This document shows positions 12,776 to 25,084 of a stretch of DNA of 64,000 bases, one piece after another. The first letter of the stretch is position 1; each line of letters begins with the position of its first letter. A model generated the notes under the pieces. The model saw nothing but the letters and a program-made list of their open reading frames with translations, searched no databases and was not told the DNA's origin. Origin of the DNA: Symbiodinium natans (taxonomy: Eukaryota; Sar; Dinophyceae; Suessiales; Symbiodiniaceae); contig CAJNDS010000524.1 of assembly GCA_905221605.1 (NCBI GenBank), positions 62,001-126,000 on the forward strand, read 5' to 3'. The translations under genes were made by a program, and so were the position numbers.

Positions 12776-13659
12776 CAGGGTTTTGCATGGGGCTTGGGTT
12801 GGCTTTGTGGTCTGCCGGTGGTGTTGGAGCTTCCGGGTGTGTACCTTGAGTCCTCGACCGAGCGAAATTCACGAATCGAGGCGCTTGAAGTTTAAGCTCT
12901 GAATGCCAGTTGGGGACTTTGCTTCGGTTCAAATCCCCCAGACCTGCAGCTCTGCTCTCGAAGGCGTCGAAGAAAGCTAAGGTCACCTGGCATGGCGTTG
13001 GGGGAGTCAAGTGTGGAGTCAGATGCCACTGCACGTTGTGCGAGTCCACTGGCAACCCCCCCCCCCCCCCCGCCTTTCCCTCCTTGGAAGAGTCCAGCTT
13101 AATCAGCTCAATGTCTGAGATGTTCGAGATCTGCCGTGGTTTCCTTCAGGGAAAACTTATCGAGGCAGTCGAACAAGCCCTGCTTCGTTCAGGTGCAAGT
13201 TATCAGAAGATTCGCCATACCTCTCTCAAAGCCATCTCGGAACCCCACTCGCCTGGGCGCACGTTCGCGCTTCGCTCCACCCTTGGCCACAGTTGCGTCT
13301 GTGCGGCGCATGGCAAAGCCCCGGAAGTCGTCAAGGTTTTGTCGGCCTTCCGTGTTGAGGCATCTGAAGGGAGCGAAAGGCGTGAAATCCAAAGCCACTT
13401 GAGCTTGGGTCAGCTCGGAGCCTTTCTCGTAACCCTCCACATGGTCGAGGAAGTCTTCAATGGAGTCCTCACCCTGAGGAATGTTGGTCCAGGATTTGGC
13501 TAGCTTCTAATCTGCTTCACGGACGGAGGCAAGGAACCTGGAAGTCACCGGCCGACTTGAACAGATCTCTGGACTCCTGCAGGGACAACTTCCCAGCTTT
13601 GTGTAATGCTTTGTGGGTTGCGAGCCGTCTCTGCACATCATACAATCATGGACCACCTT
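12776..13659. other. Unassigned host sequence with a poly-C tract
   Basis: A C-run of about 14 lies near 13057-13071. The plus frame 12910-13503 crosses that run and has no motif; the opposite strand is also partly open. Exons of the neighbouring minus-strand repeat gene could lie here, but I found none I trust. Confidence 0.35.
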
Positions 13660-13679
13660 GAAAATCAGACCCTGCCTTG

Positions 13680-15005
13680 GCACAGCGCTTCGCCTCCTCG
13701 AAGTCTTGGCGGCCCAGGTGCGCGCCGGACTGGAGCATCATGGATCCAGCCTCCACAACACCAAGCGTGAACGTGAACCAGCACTCTCACTGCCTTGCAC
13801 CGAAAGCGGCACAAGTATATGCAAGAGCAGCCCGTTCGTCCCTGGCCTCGCCGGCAGTGTCTCGAAGGGCTCTGAAGGCTGTCTCGGAATCCTGGCTGGC
13901 AGCTGCTCCATGTCTCCATGTCGGATGTCTTGTTGCAGGATGCAACATGATGTCACGACACGTCTCACCAACACGCGCTACAGGCCTGCGCCGTCTTCAG
14001 GGCGTCGTCGAAGTTCTTGGTCATGAGGTTTGCGTTTGCCAGGATGTGCAGACTGATGGCTGTCTGCATCTTTTCCCCGAGCTCCTGTTCCAATGACCCT
14101 GGCAAATGGTGTACACGTGGTAACGCTCATGACCAGCCAAATATCTCGCTTAATTTCCTGTCCACACCCCGAGGAGCAGCCGTCTTTCGACCCTAACAAG
14201 CTCCGGCCCCGCTCGCTCTTGCATGGCTCCTGGTAGAGCTGCACTGCCTCTTGAGCAGCCCGGAGTGCCTCCTGTTTTATGGGGCCGAGAACATCAATAT
14301 GGCAAAACTTCGATGTTTGGATTTTAGCTGACTGGAGGTCCGGTGGTGGTGGGACGGTGCCGGGCAACAGCCTTCGGATGTCCAAAGCGTGGAGCGCAAA
14401 CTAAGTCTCAAACATCTGCACCGCCAGTTGGAGTCTCTCCGAAATTTGCATACGACGTACAGGTCCTGCGGGTTGCCCTGGCCCACGGATGCGAGCGCGA
14501 AGTGCACGTCAGAGACGAGCTGCGCTGCCTTAAATGGAGCTGCACCTAGTGCACACAACCTGCACAGAACAAATGGGCACGCCAGCTTCGACATACCTGT
14601 GCAAGTCACAGCTCAAAAGCCATCAAACCCTATGAAACCCTACATACACCCGGAGCTGGGAGCACACAACGGTCCAGGCAACTGGGCAACCCCGCCTCGG
14701 CCCGGCCGCGCTTGTCTCCGAGCTTCCTGCATTGTAAGGGCTGGAGGTCCGCAGCAAAGCCGCATCACGTGGGGGTTGCTCCCAAACTTGGGTCTGTTTC
14801 GTAGATAGAACAACCCGCATGTCGTGGGGAATGTTGCACACGAATGCGCGCTTGGCCTTCAGCAGATCTGGCCCAAAACCCTCAAAAGAAACCCTTAAAA
14901 CCCTGAATCCGCAGCGACGTCAAGCCCCAGGCCTGTAGGCCAAGGCACACTCCTCGGCGGCACGCTGGGCCTGCTGGACATCGCCTGAGGGCAGATCAAC
15001 ATCTT
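13680..15005 (-). CDS. Exon islands of a TPR-like helical-repeat protein, part A (host)
   Basis: Minus-strand islands share an alternating Ala/Leu helix pattern typical of TPR-type repeats. About 14930-15000 encodes 'GDVQQAQRAAEECALAYR'. About 14285-14213, after an AAAACAG acceptor, encodes 'EALRAAQEAVQLYQE'. About 14093-13981, after TTTGCCAG, encodes 'EKMQTAISLHILANANL' followed by 'FDDALKTAQA'. About 13905-13800 encodes 'ETAFRALRDTAGEARDE'. The recurring A-L-x-x-A-x-x-A core with GD/GE turns is seen directly; assignment to the TPR superfamily is inference. Exon edges and gene limits are uncertain. It may be one gene with part B or a decayed copy. Confidence 0.45.
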
Positions 15006-15009
15006 CTTC

Positions 15010-17639
15010 TATCAAGTCTACTACTGTTGCTGTTGTTGTGGCTTTTGCTGTTGCTACTGCTATTGTTATTGTTGTTGTTTTCGGGTTTGGGGGGGTTCTA
15101 GGGGCGTATGATTCAGGGATCGAGTTACGCAAGTTCTCTGAGGCCACTACAGATCAGCTGACAAGAAGGGCTCTACACAAAAACGCACACCCCACCTTTG
15201 CCCATGTGGATCTTGGCAATACCCAGCCAGGCTTCGCCTTCGCCTTTCCGGTCGCCTGCACTCACTTTCTTCGGACCCGTCACTGGGCCTCATGGGTCTG
15301 CACAGGGTTGCTCATTCTGGTATGAAAGACGAGTGCTGAACGAACTACACCCATTGCAATGGCGGAGGGGTGGGGGGGGGGTGGTGCAGAAACCTAACAT
15401 CGGAGCAAATTCCTCCTTCAAAGCTTCCTCGAACTTCGCTGCGTGCCTACAGCCAGGAAGAGCGCCGGGCACTGAACGAGGCAGTTCAGCGCTTCCTCCG
15501 TTTGGGCAGTGTGCTCGTGCTGTGCTGTCGAAAGAAGGCATGCCTGGCCATCTTATGTTCAACACGCTTCTGATCGCGGCTTGTACTTTGGATTTCGACT
15601 CTTGAACTCGAGAAGTCGATCCTGGCAGTCTCTGGCTCCTATGCCAGAACCCAAAGCAGCACAATGCCCCAGGCCGGAAATCCGGCGCAGAGGGTATGAC
15701 TGATATGTGCACATCAGAAATGACAAGCAGTAACAACCACAAGAACAAGAACCCGAACACCCGATAACAATAACAATAACTTGAACGGAATAACAATAAT
15801 AACAATACCAACATTACAGATGACAGTAACAGCAGAGCTTGTAATGACAATGATAGTGACGAAGAAGATGATAATGACAATGGCAAAAAAAAGCCGAAAG
15901 ATGAACATGATAAAGAGTATGATAACAAGCGGCGAAGAGGAGCGAAAACTGATCGGCACAGAAGGACTCCCATCCCCCGATCACCGCCTCGAGGTCTCCC
16001 CGGAGCTGATGCAGCTTCCCCTCAGATTCATGCGATGTTTATATGGGGAGTGTTAGGGTACAGATCAGGGGCTTCCCCAAGTGCCTTTAGGAATGCTGCA
16101 TGCTTCGTGGAGAGGATACCTCAGAGTGCCTAGGGCGGTCCGGGGCGCCATCATCAGGAACGCCGAGCCCTCGCCCTTCTTCTCCTTGCACGCAATGGGA
16201 TCCGGCAACAGCGCTCAACCATGGCAGTACGAACCGTAAGCCCCCAGATCAGTCACCAAGCTTGCAGACCCTGAATCCCGTATGCAAGTGTCTTGGCGAT
16301 CAGGTCTCCACAGCAGTCCCTCAAGAGTCACCAACCTCTGCCCTCTCGCGGGGCAGCTCCGACACCACTTCTTCTGAGAGCTATACTGGGTACTGAGTAC
16401 TCTGCTGCCAGGCCCTCTCCTTGATGCTCTTGAAGCGGCGCTGCTGCTCCGAAGCCAGGCGCATTCCCTCGTCAGCACTTCCTTAGAGATTTTGCCCAGA
16501 AAGAACCAGAGATGATGGCACGAACCCCAACATCCTTGTTGCACCCCAAGGCCGGTGTACTCCCTTCCTCCCAGCATTCTCAGCCCCTCCATGTCTGCAC
16601 CGGGTTACCCATGGCAGCGTGGGCGTCCACCATGGCCTGTCAAGCAAAGTCGTTCCTCCATCCACCCTAAGCCCCCCATCTGTGTACACCAGGCTCTCCT
16701 GGCCGTTTTGATGCCGAGGAGGGACCCTTCTAAGGGACCTTAAGAGGCATGTAGGGGTTAATAGTTAACACCAACACACCTGAACCCTAACCCCGAAACT
16801 AGGGATCCTACACCCCAATGGACCCCCCAACCTCAGACTCCGAAAGTCATCACATGGGTTCTAAACTCCAAACCCTGAAGCAGCCTAAGGCAGACCGGCC
16901 TTGAGGCACTTGATCTCTGCGTCTCGCGACGCACGGCTCGGGAAGGCCTGCAGTGGAAGGAGCTCTTCTAACTAGGACGGAGCATTTGGACAACATACGT
17001 AATATTGTGAGAGTGGGAGTGCGAGAGCGAGAGACTTGGGGCTTGGGGCTCAGGGGTTCTGGGGGGGTTTTCGGCTTGAGAGCGTGTCGGGAGAGCAGTC
17101 GCTTCATTCAAGAAGAAAGAGGAGCACGCTGCCACCGTCAGCATCCTAAACAGTATCCCCTCAGATCGCGCCTGGTTTCGGTATAGACCGCAAGCCTGGA
17201 GCACAGTTTGGGGTTTCGGGTTCGGCAGGGCTGCACAGACTTGCAAGCAGTGCTACAAGTGGCAGCAGCAACCTGCTCGGCGGATCGCAATGCCTCGCCA
17301 GGCTCCTCCTGCAAGCTGCAACGACTCAGCCATCAACTTACGTGCAGTGTTGGAGTCACGTTAAGCGACAAGCCGCCATACTCACCTCCCAATCCTCCCA
17401 ATGTTGCTCAGGCCCCCTACGACTCATCCAACCTTCTCCAGCCGGATGAGGGCGGATGCCAGGAGCGCCTCTGCCGACAATGCACGGAAGGGCAGGATGG
17501 GAAAGCGGCTCTTCCAACCGTCAACCTTCCAATACACGTTTCCTTTCTGCATGTTAAACCCCAAGCCCTTGTCCCCGAAACACCACCCCCCAAGACCGAA
17601 AGCTCCCAAACCCCATACCGGAAAGCCCCCTCTGTAAAC
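15010..17639. other. Unassigned host sequence, low-complexity patches
   Basis: Contains a GTT/GCT-rich patch (about 15015-15085) and an AAT/AAC-rich patch (about 15710-15920), both of which generate spurious long frames. Possible minus-strand helical exons, such as one near 15420-15480, are too weak to annotate. Confidence 0.4.
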
Positions 17640-17741
17640 CCCTACTGTAAACCCCTAAACCCTAAACCCTAAGCCCTAAACCCTAAACCCTAAACCCTGA
17701 ACCCTGAACCCTGAACCCTGACCCCTGAACCCTGACCCTAG
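17640..17741 (-). repeat. Interstitial CCCTAAA array
   Basis: CCCTAAA units shading into CCCTGAA and CCCTGAC. It lies directly 3' of a minus-strand exon island. Confidence 0.9.
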
Positions 17742-18798
17742 CTGGCACTGGCATAAAGCAGAGCCTTGGCTTCCACGGTGCGGTCGTTGGAGGCCTGGCT
17801 CAGCTGGAAGGGGATCCAACCCTCAGAGGGACTCAGGGTTTGGGGTTTAAGGGCTTCGGGTTTTGGGGATTGTTGGGTTGGGGTGGGGTGTGGGCGTGGG
17901 TGTGTACAAAGGGTCCACAGACCGCTTCTGGCACCTTGGGATGGATCTAGGCCAAGCCTGAAGCCCGACGCCTTCGTCAGAAGAGAGCAAGGACTGCAGG
18001 CCAAACGCAAACCCCTAAGATCCCGCACCCTAACATGATAAACCCCTGAAGCCCTCCCAAAACCTAACCAAATTTTCCAAACCCCAAAACCAGAGCCCAC
18101 TTTTCAGAGGGAAAAAAGCTGCCTGACCACACACCCCCCCCCCACAGAAGAATGTGGCTGGGTGCCTTGGCGCAAGTGACGGCCTCTCCGCGCGGCGCTT
18201 TTAGGGCTCAGGCGATCTCTAAGCGGGTTTGAGGGTCGTTGGGGGGCTTTCTTGGATTTGGGTTTTGCAGGCCTTTGGGGTTCCTCGCAAGCTCCCGTGG
18301 TGCCATGCACAGCTCCTTGAGCCCTCAATGCCGCGCCTCCTGCGCAGCGCGCAAGGCCTGGTCGAGCTCCTTGCTGTCCTCGCCGATGGTCACAATGTAA
18401 GGTGCTTGCAGGTTCGGCCGCAGGTCCCAAGCGCTCCTTGTGGATCTTGGCGATGGCCAGCATGACAGATGCCTCTTCCTGCAGGCAGAGGAGGATGGCA
18501 AAGATGGACGACCAAAAGCCATGACAGGAGTCATGATGAGTCATGATGAGTCATGTGGCCCCCGCGCGCCTTCTTGTCACCTGCCTGCCTGAACTTGTCT
18601 GCAAGGCTCTGGCCCTCACGAAGTGCGTCCGCGGGGTCCTGGCTAGCTCCCACTGTCCAGCCCGCCCAACCTGGTCTCAACCCCTGCTGCGGGACGACCT
18701 CCTTCGCCATACAAGCGGCGCCCATGGCCTCGAGGGCCTCGCTCTCCTGCCATCGGCCCAGACTGATCCCTCGAATGGGGACCCCCAACCCCTTAGAG

Positions 18799-18835
<37 letters not shown>

Positions 18836-20610
18836 TGCTGGAATTGTAATTTACAAAGCGGGCCCCCCTGATTTGCGGCACTCCTCGGACGCCAGCTATG
18901 ATAATTGTAAGTAAAAACCGTTTTACAGTTATGCGCCCCATCCCCCAGTTTACATTTTTGAGGGGGTTGGGGGTGAATGGGATCACACGGAGCGCATCGG
19001 AGCGCAAAGAGGCCCGGCCTTGGACTTCAGGCCCATGCTCTGATACAGCTTCAGGGCCTTTGGCGGCAGGGCAGGTGCGGCCAAGTGCTGCCAAGTTGTC
19101 CCTTCGCCCTCGCCGGGAGCCTCCTGAGCTGCGGCCACACCGGTGGCAGACTCGGCCGCAGAGCAGAGCCCCGCAGCCTCGACAGCTCGACAGCGTCACG
19201 GCTGAAGGAGGATATGGTGCACATCACAATGACGTGGTGTTTTCAAAATGCTCTATGACATGAACACATGTACGTATGAACATACACATGACATAGACAC
19301 GCAGTGACACACGCGCACAGCAAGTCCCCGCCTTGGCAACAAGGCACTGAGCCTTTGCCTCCAAGAGTTTCTCGCCAAGGGCCCTGGGAGCGGCAATCCC
19401 ATGAAACATCCTTTCGGGGGTCTGGTGCGCACAGGGCTCTGGGATTCGAAGGAAGTATGTTGGTGGCCCTGAGGGCAGCCTTTCGCCTTCAACCCATGAT
19501 TCGAAGGCTCATGGGCAGTTGTCTGTAAGGTTCATACTCCACTTACAAGTAACACCGTACCTTCAAGTAGACTCGGCAAGTGTTGCCCAAGTGTGGAAGA
19601 GTCAGCAGATGCAGTAGTTGCAAGGGCTTTTTAAGCTGATGATGCTGTTTCTGTGGATCTCTCACATCCAACCGGTGCCCTGCCAACGTACAACTCCATC
19701 TGACACCGTCAACATACTGGACAACTCTGTCCCCAGAGGCCCGCGCTTGGCGACCGTCAGTGCCTCCTGCGCCGATCCGAGGGCTCGCTTGCCAGCCCCT
19801 TGGATGAGGTTGGCCTCCCATCAGGTTGAGCCCCGAAACCAGGAAGACTCTGCGGTGGCGAGCAGGCGAGCGCAGCCAAACAGGAGGCCTCGGTGATGGT
19901 CGCGAGGATGTCATACTCACGCATCCTGCTGGGTTTGGACTTGTTGGCTCCACGTCCAAGGGGCCTTCGTGTGCCCATGTGCCCCAAATAACACACCATC
20001 CCACGGTCCTGTCTCCGACTTGCCGGGAGAGCTTGAGACCCTCGGTGGCCCGGAAGACGCAATCGTCGGTGCTATCCTGAAGCCAAGCATCGCTGCCCGT
20101 GCAACCACGAGCCCCGACTTCATCCCCTCTTCCCAAAAAACCTGCCCTTTGCAAGAGAAGCTCACGAGCAGCGCACAAGTAGAGAGGGCCTTCCCCAGGT
20201 GAGCCAAGGCGATGCTGTGGATGGCAGCCACCTGGCCCTTTCCGTGGCCGATCTCCTCCCGTGCTGGTGTTTCTTGCACATGACATGGGTTCTGTCGCAG
20301 TCTGCCCCCAAAACCCCTCCTTGAAGGTCTTCAGAGACTGGTTGGCGGCTTGCAGCGCGCCAAAAGCATCCACGCCAAGGGAGGCCACCGCAACGGCACG
20401 CAGGGCCGTGGCCTCGCCTTGGCCAAGATCGTGGAGGTGGGGTTTTTGGCTTATCCTGTCCAGTCCCTCCAGGCTTATCCGGAAAAATCCAGGCTTCTCC
20501 CAAAACTGCCCCCCTTCTTCTCTCAAAGCGCTCAACGAGGGCGGAGAGTGGGGGTTGAGGGCTTTGGGGACTGTCTTTGGGGGGGCCCCTAGCACAGAGG
20601 CCAAGAGGCC
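17742..20610 (-). CDS. Exon islands of a TPR-like helical-repeat protein, part B (host)
   Basis: More minus-strand islands of the same style as part A. About 20430-20315 encodes 'GEATALRAVAVASLG' then 'GALQAANQSLKTFKE'. About 20265-20170 encodes 'GQVAAIHSIALAHLGKAL'. Near 18640-18580 is 'DALREGQSLADKFRQAGDK'. About 18483-18430, after CTGCAG, is 'EEASVMLAIAKIHKERLG'. Near 18375-18330 is 'KELDQALRAAQEARH'. About 17815-17745 is 'SNDRTVEAKALLYASA'. The pattern A-L-x-x-A-x-x-L-x-x-F-x-x-x-G-D followed by A-x-x-x-I-A-x-x-H resembles TPR proteins common in dinoflagellate gene sets (inference). A G33 homopolymer interrupts the region. Exon limits are approximate and intactness is unknown. Confidence 0.45.
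18802..18834 (+). repeat. Poly-G tract (33 G)
   Basis: Uninterrupted G run in a presumed intron. It creates a poly-Gly or poly-Pro frame that is not real. Confidence 0.95.
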
Positions 20611-20671
20611 CTCCGGAGAGTTGCTCTCCCGAAAGCTGGCCAGGGCTTCCTTGGCATTCCTCAGGAGCCAG

Positions 20672-20744
20672 GGTTGAGGGTTTAGGGTTTAGGGTTTAGG
20701 GTTTAGGGTTTAGGGTCTAGGGTTTAGGGTTTAGGGTTTAGGGT
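20672..20744 (+). repeat. Interstitial TTTAGGG array
   Basis: About ten TTTAGGG units with one TCTAGGG variant. Confidence 0.9.
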
Positions 20745-21159
20745 TGCATGGGCAAGCAAGACAAGGCGAAAGACTTCTCCCGCACCGACTCTCACATCTC
20801 TAGAGCTCCGATTGCTGACCACGCTTCTTGAGCGCATCCTCGGACTGAGGATTCTCCATCTGGAGCTGAGCCAAGGAAGCCTGTGCAAAGGGTGCAAGAT
20901 GCTTGCAAAGGGTGCAAGATGCTTGCGAACATGTTCAGGAAAGAAAAGGGGCAACGAACGGCCTTCACCAGCGCGGCAGCTTTCGCTGCGCCCGAGAGCT
21001 TCTGCGGAGCTTCGGCGGCCGCCTGTCAGAGCTCAAACTCGCAACCTCGCCATCGCTTTTGAGTGTGTGAGAGCAGCATCTGCAGGTGTGGCCAGCTCAA
21101 TTATCCGTGAGAGGTCCAATGTTTAGTTGCATTGGCAATCTATGTCGAGATCTGATATG

Positions 21160-21948
21160 CAGCGCGACGAAGAGCATCAGAACAAGGCTCTCGCGTCTTT
21201 CGGCCTTCAGCGCCGCTTCCGGCTCTGGCTTGGAGCTGCTGAGGTCGGCCACGGTGATGGGCGTCAGCCTTGGCATCGCTTTTAAGGCTCCGGAAAGCTT
21301 CGGGAGGTTCAGGCTTTCGGGAGGGTTTTGGGAGTGTCGGCTTAGGGCCAGAGGGCTCAGAGCTGAGGGCTCGGGAGCGTGGACTGGGGGGGCAGTTCCC
21401 GGCTGGCGAGGCATTAAAGAGGAGCCTAGGGGCTTCTCAGTCCAGCTCGCTCCGACCTCCTTGGCAAGGTCCATGGCCTGAGTTACAAGGAAACCAAAGC
21501 AAACGGCCGCACCGGGCGCAGATCCACCAACTGCGGAAGCCGAGTTGCAGCTTTCAAAGTCGTGCCGGAAGCCTTCGCAGGGTCTCCCTCTGTTTTGCGT
21601 ATTTGACATCGGTTGAAGATGGACAAACGAGACATGACGAGACCCTCCGGCCTTGCCCGCGGCCGTCTTGGCCAAATCGGCAGCCTGGAAGCTGCACCAC
21701 TTCCCAAGAACGGGGGAAGGGGAGGGGGGGGAAGGGGGGATGTTGGGTCTGTTCATGGCAGCTCTTCTTGGATATTGGGTTCGGATGAGCTGGAGGAACA
21801 CCATCCCCCTCTGCACACTTCTCTGGGTTGTTGGGTCGGGCCCGCATGTCACCTCTGCGCCTCTGTATGATCCGCTGTGCTCCAACAGAAGTTTAGAGGT
21901 GTCGCCCGAGCCTTTGTTTGCAACCTTGTCTCATGTCTTAAAGCAGTG

Positions 21949-21995
<47 letters not shown>

Positions 21996-22232
21996 ATTAA
22001 ATCAACTCCGGGATGGGAAGCACAACCTCCGCTTCCGCCTTGCCCCAGGGCCCAGAGTCGCCGCCGCTTCCACCAGCTGCCAACAGCCCGGCAGCCTGAA
22101 GAAGGAGGCGAAGGCTTTTAAGGGGCCTCTGGGGTTGCTTTAAGTAGGGCTAAGAGTGGGTTCAGGGCTTAAGGGTTCATGGGTTCATGTAGGGGGTTTA
22201 AGCGGTTTAAGTGTTTTCAGGTCAAGGAGCGC

Positions 22233-22329
<97 letters not shown>

Positions 22330-23000
22330 GCTGGTCTTGTTCTACAAAGCGAGAACCCTTACTGCAGGCTACTGCACCTCGAAACTTCCTGAAGCACCTG
22401 CCTCTCTGCGAATTCCGTGTGATAGGCATGAGGCAGGGCAGCAGGCACAGCACGGTGTCTCTGCTGGCCAAAGGCTGCAAAACGATTGAGAGGACTAGCT
22501 CAGTATTGACCATTGTGTAGGTGATCATGATCACACTATAGACTCTACAAACCCTAAAGATCCCCAAGTCCCTTCTCTCCCCTTCCACCCCCCTCGCTCC
22601 CCCGAGCCTCGCTCCAGGTTGCGCCCAGGCCACGAAGGGCCTCGACGAAATCTGGGCCTCTGCAACAGCGCAGCTGAGATAGCTGAGGGGTTGTTGAAGG
22701 ATTGTTTCTTGGAGGATGAGGGATTGGGGTTTTACAGCTTTATAAACCTTGATTAGGTGTTCAGAGCGCCTGTCTTGCCGAGTTGGGCAACAGCCGCAGT
22801 AACGGCTCCCGCTGCTTCAAGCATCTTCATGCCATTGTCTTTGCCCTGCAGAGGGGAGTCATGTCTGCTGAACCTTCGCAGTCCAAACATGCCTAAGTCC
22901 CAACTTCTGCACGCCACACCAGCCTTTTTCTGAAGGTCCGTTCCCAGCTTGGCAGCATCATCGGCTTTCTTGCCTGCCTAGAGCTCGGAACTGTTAGGCC
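21160..23000 (-). CDS. Exon islands of a helical-repeat protein, part C (host)
   Basis: About 22980-22920 encodes 'GKKADDAAKLGTDLQKKAG'. About 22853-22790, after CCCCTCTGCAG, encodes 'GKDNGMKMLEAAGAVTAAV'. About 21485-21440 contains 'TQAMDLAKEVGASW'. About 21250-21180 encodes 'EPEAALKAERRESLVL'. All are minus-strand, Ala/Lys-rich and helical like parts A and B, with microsatellite-bearing introns between them. They may be the 5' half of the same gene or a neighbouring paralogue. Confidence 0.35.
21951..21992 (+). repeat. (GA)n microsatellite
   Basis: About 21 GA units in a row. Confidence 0.95.
22232..22329 (+). repeat. (CA)n microsatellite
   Basis: About 48 CA units. Its His/Thr and Cys/Val frames are artefacts. 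Confidence 0.95.
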
Positions 23001-24057
23001 CAGGCCCAAAGACTATGACAAAAACAAGACCTACTTCTGGCGCATGCCTTATGCTGTGACCCCGTTGGCCCTCACCAAATCCCTGAAAGCAGCAGCATTT
23101 CTTGCAATTCCTGTCCGAGCCCGGTGCCAAAAGGTCCAGGGCATTTGCCCAAGTGGTCGCTGCCTGGCAGAGCAAGCCACAAGCCCTCATCGCTCAACCC
23201 CAAGAAAACCCTTTGCCTCCCCTATGGGTGCCATGGCTGCAGATATCTTCGTCGTAGCGCTAAGAGCCGGAGCTGCGGAGAGTTTTGAGGATCGAGGCGC
23301 GCATCTTGCACACTCGCACTACGAACCAACCCCAAACCTTGGTGAATACGAAGTGGCACGAAGAGCCCTGCCCCCTCCAAGCTTCACTGCAGAGACTACG
23401 CACAGAGCACCCAAGTGCACCGCCTGGGTCACCTCATGCTCCTGCAGAAATCTTGAGAGTGATCTGAGGTCTGTACAGGGTGCCAAGAAGGTCTAGACTC
23501 TCAGGTTCCATTGTTGCTCTGGTTCCTGCAATGATAACGACGGTTTGTGCCAGAACTAGCCTGTCATAGTCTATGGGAAGTCTCGGAAGGAAGCTAGGCA
23601 TTGCAAAGGAGCGCAGTGGCCCTGAATTCGTTGAACTTCCTGCAACTGCTCCTCACATTCAAGTGCTTGTATAAGCCGTTACCCGTTACAACATACACTC
23701 CCAGCTGGAGCATGGCTCTTTGTGTTTGACCATGTGACATCATCAGCCGTCGCACAATTGCAGCTGCTGGTATGCGGCGCACCGAGAAGAAGAAGATGGC
23801 AATCAATGAGCCAACCTTGGTTGGAAAAGAACGTTCAGCAAATAACAATGTGAAGGGTACCCGCCCCAATTCTTGAAAGGTCGTGAGGCTCAGACGACTG
23901 GCAAGCGGTTCATGCTAGCAAAAATCGCTTCCCTCCTGGTGGCGCCTGAACCAACCGTTGAACCTTTCCAGGCCGCCAGGTAGCGAGGTTCGAGGCCACG
24001 ATGAGGTAGCACCTCGGAAAACGCGAGGGTTTTTTTTTTAACAACCCTTCACAAGCG
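23001..24057. other. Unassigned host sequence
   Basis: Short frames only. A minus island near 23140-23085 ('TWANALDLLAPG') could belong to the helical-repeat gene but is too short to be sure. Confidence 0.35.
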
Positions 24058-24218
24058 CGAGGGTTTAGGGTTTAGGGTTTAGGGTTTAGGGTTTAGGGTT
24101 TAGGGTTTAGGGTTTAGGGTTTAGGGTTTAGGGTTTAGGGTTTAGGGTTTAGGGTTTGGGGTTTGGGGTTTGGGGTTTAGGGTTTAGGGTTTAGGGTTTA
24201 GGGTTTAGGGTTTAGGGC
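24058..24218 (+). repeat. Long interstitial TTTAGGG array
   Basis: About 23 units, mostly perfect, with a central block of TTTGGGG units. It is the longest telomere-like array in the window and lies inside the left flank, so it is not a chromosome end. Confidence 0.95.
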
Positions 24219-24857
24219 GTCTCGCCGCGCGGCGGCAGTAAGTACCATGTGTAAATGGCCGCTGTGAGCTTTCACAGGCCACCACCCAAAGCATTGCCTT
24301 TTAGGGTTTAGGGCTGTCGCCCACAATTCCCACCATTGCTTTCCCATGGCGTGGTGAAAGCAGCGGGGCGGGGGCCAGAAGTCCAGGAGGGGGGGGGGGG
24401 GGCAAGGGGGGGCAGGGGGGTCAGGGGGTCAGGGCGGCTCAAGGCGGGGCCGGAGGGCCAGGGGGGGGCCAGGGGGTCAAGGGGGGGCCAGAGAGGTCAG
24501 GCGGTTTTTGGCTCCGGAAGGGGTCCCCCCATGGCAGACCCTAGATTTCAGGATTTTCGGGCCAACGACTCTCAGGAAGGTTCCCAGGGGGGTCCCCTGG
24601 CCGACGTCGTTCTAGGGCTTGGCCGTCGTTGCGTTTAGGGTGTTCCAATCAAGGGGAATATCGGAGTACTCCTGTGTAAATATAGGCGCCACTCTGGTGG
24701 CCTAGTGGCAAGGCGAGGTTTAGGGTCTCTCTATTCGACCACTCTCCAATGGCTCCACCCATTGTCCATCCAGTAAAGGTGTCCGTCACTGCCGGGTATC
24801 TTCTGGGTCCAGGCACCCTTGTAAAGGGTGGGTACGGCCTAAGCAGGCCGGGTGGGT

Positions 24858-24918
24858 GTTTAGGGTTTAGGGTTTAGGGTTTAGGGTTTAGGGTTTAATT
24901 AGGGTTTAGGGTTTAGGG
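24858..24918 (+). repeat. Interstitial TTTAGGG array
   Basis: About eight TTTAGGG units broken once by TTTAATTAGGG. The sequence before it (24219-24857) holds a G-rich low-complexity patch near 24365-24500 and no credible gene. Confidence 0.9.
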
Positions 24919-25084
24919 CCTCGCGCATCTTGGAGTCATTCCCGTCTCTCTGCGCTAAGCCGGGCGCAGGTCTTGGAAGCTCAAATGGGAGAATACCTCC
25001 GGGGCGCTTTTGCAGAGGAGAACCCACAACCTTCAAGGAATCTAAGAGAGGGGACGAAACCGGGAACCCTAAGGAATTTAAGAG

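Noticed and set aside
19543-20604. A single 353-aa host protein
   Set aside because: Only short islands of it are TPR-like, and the frame changes between islands. It is better read as several exons plus intron translation.
22179-22633. His/Thr and Cys/Val repeat proteins
   Set aside because: They are readings of a (CA)n tract.
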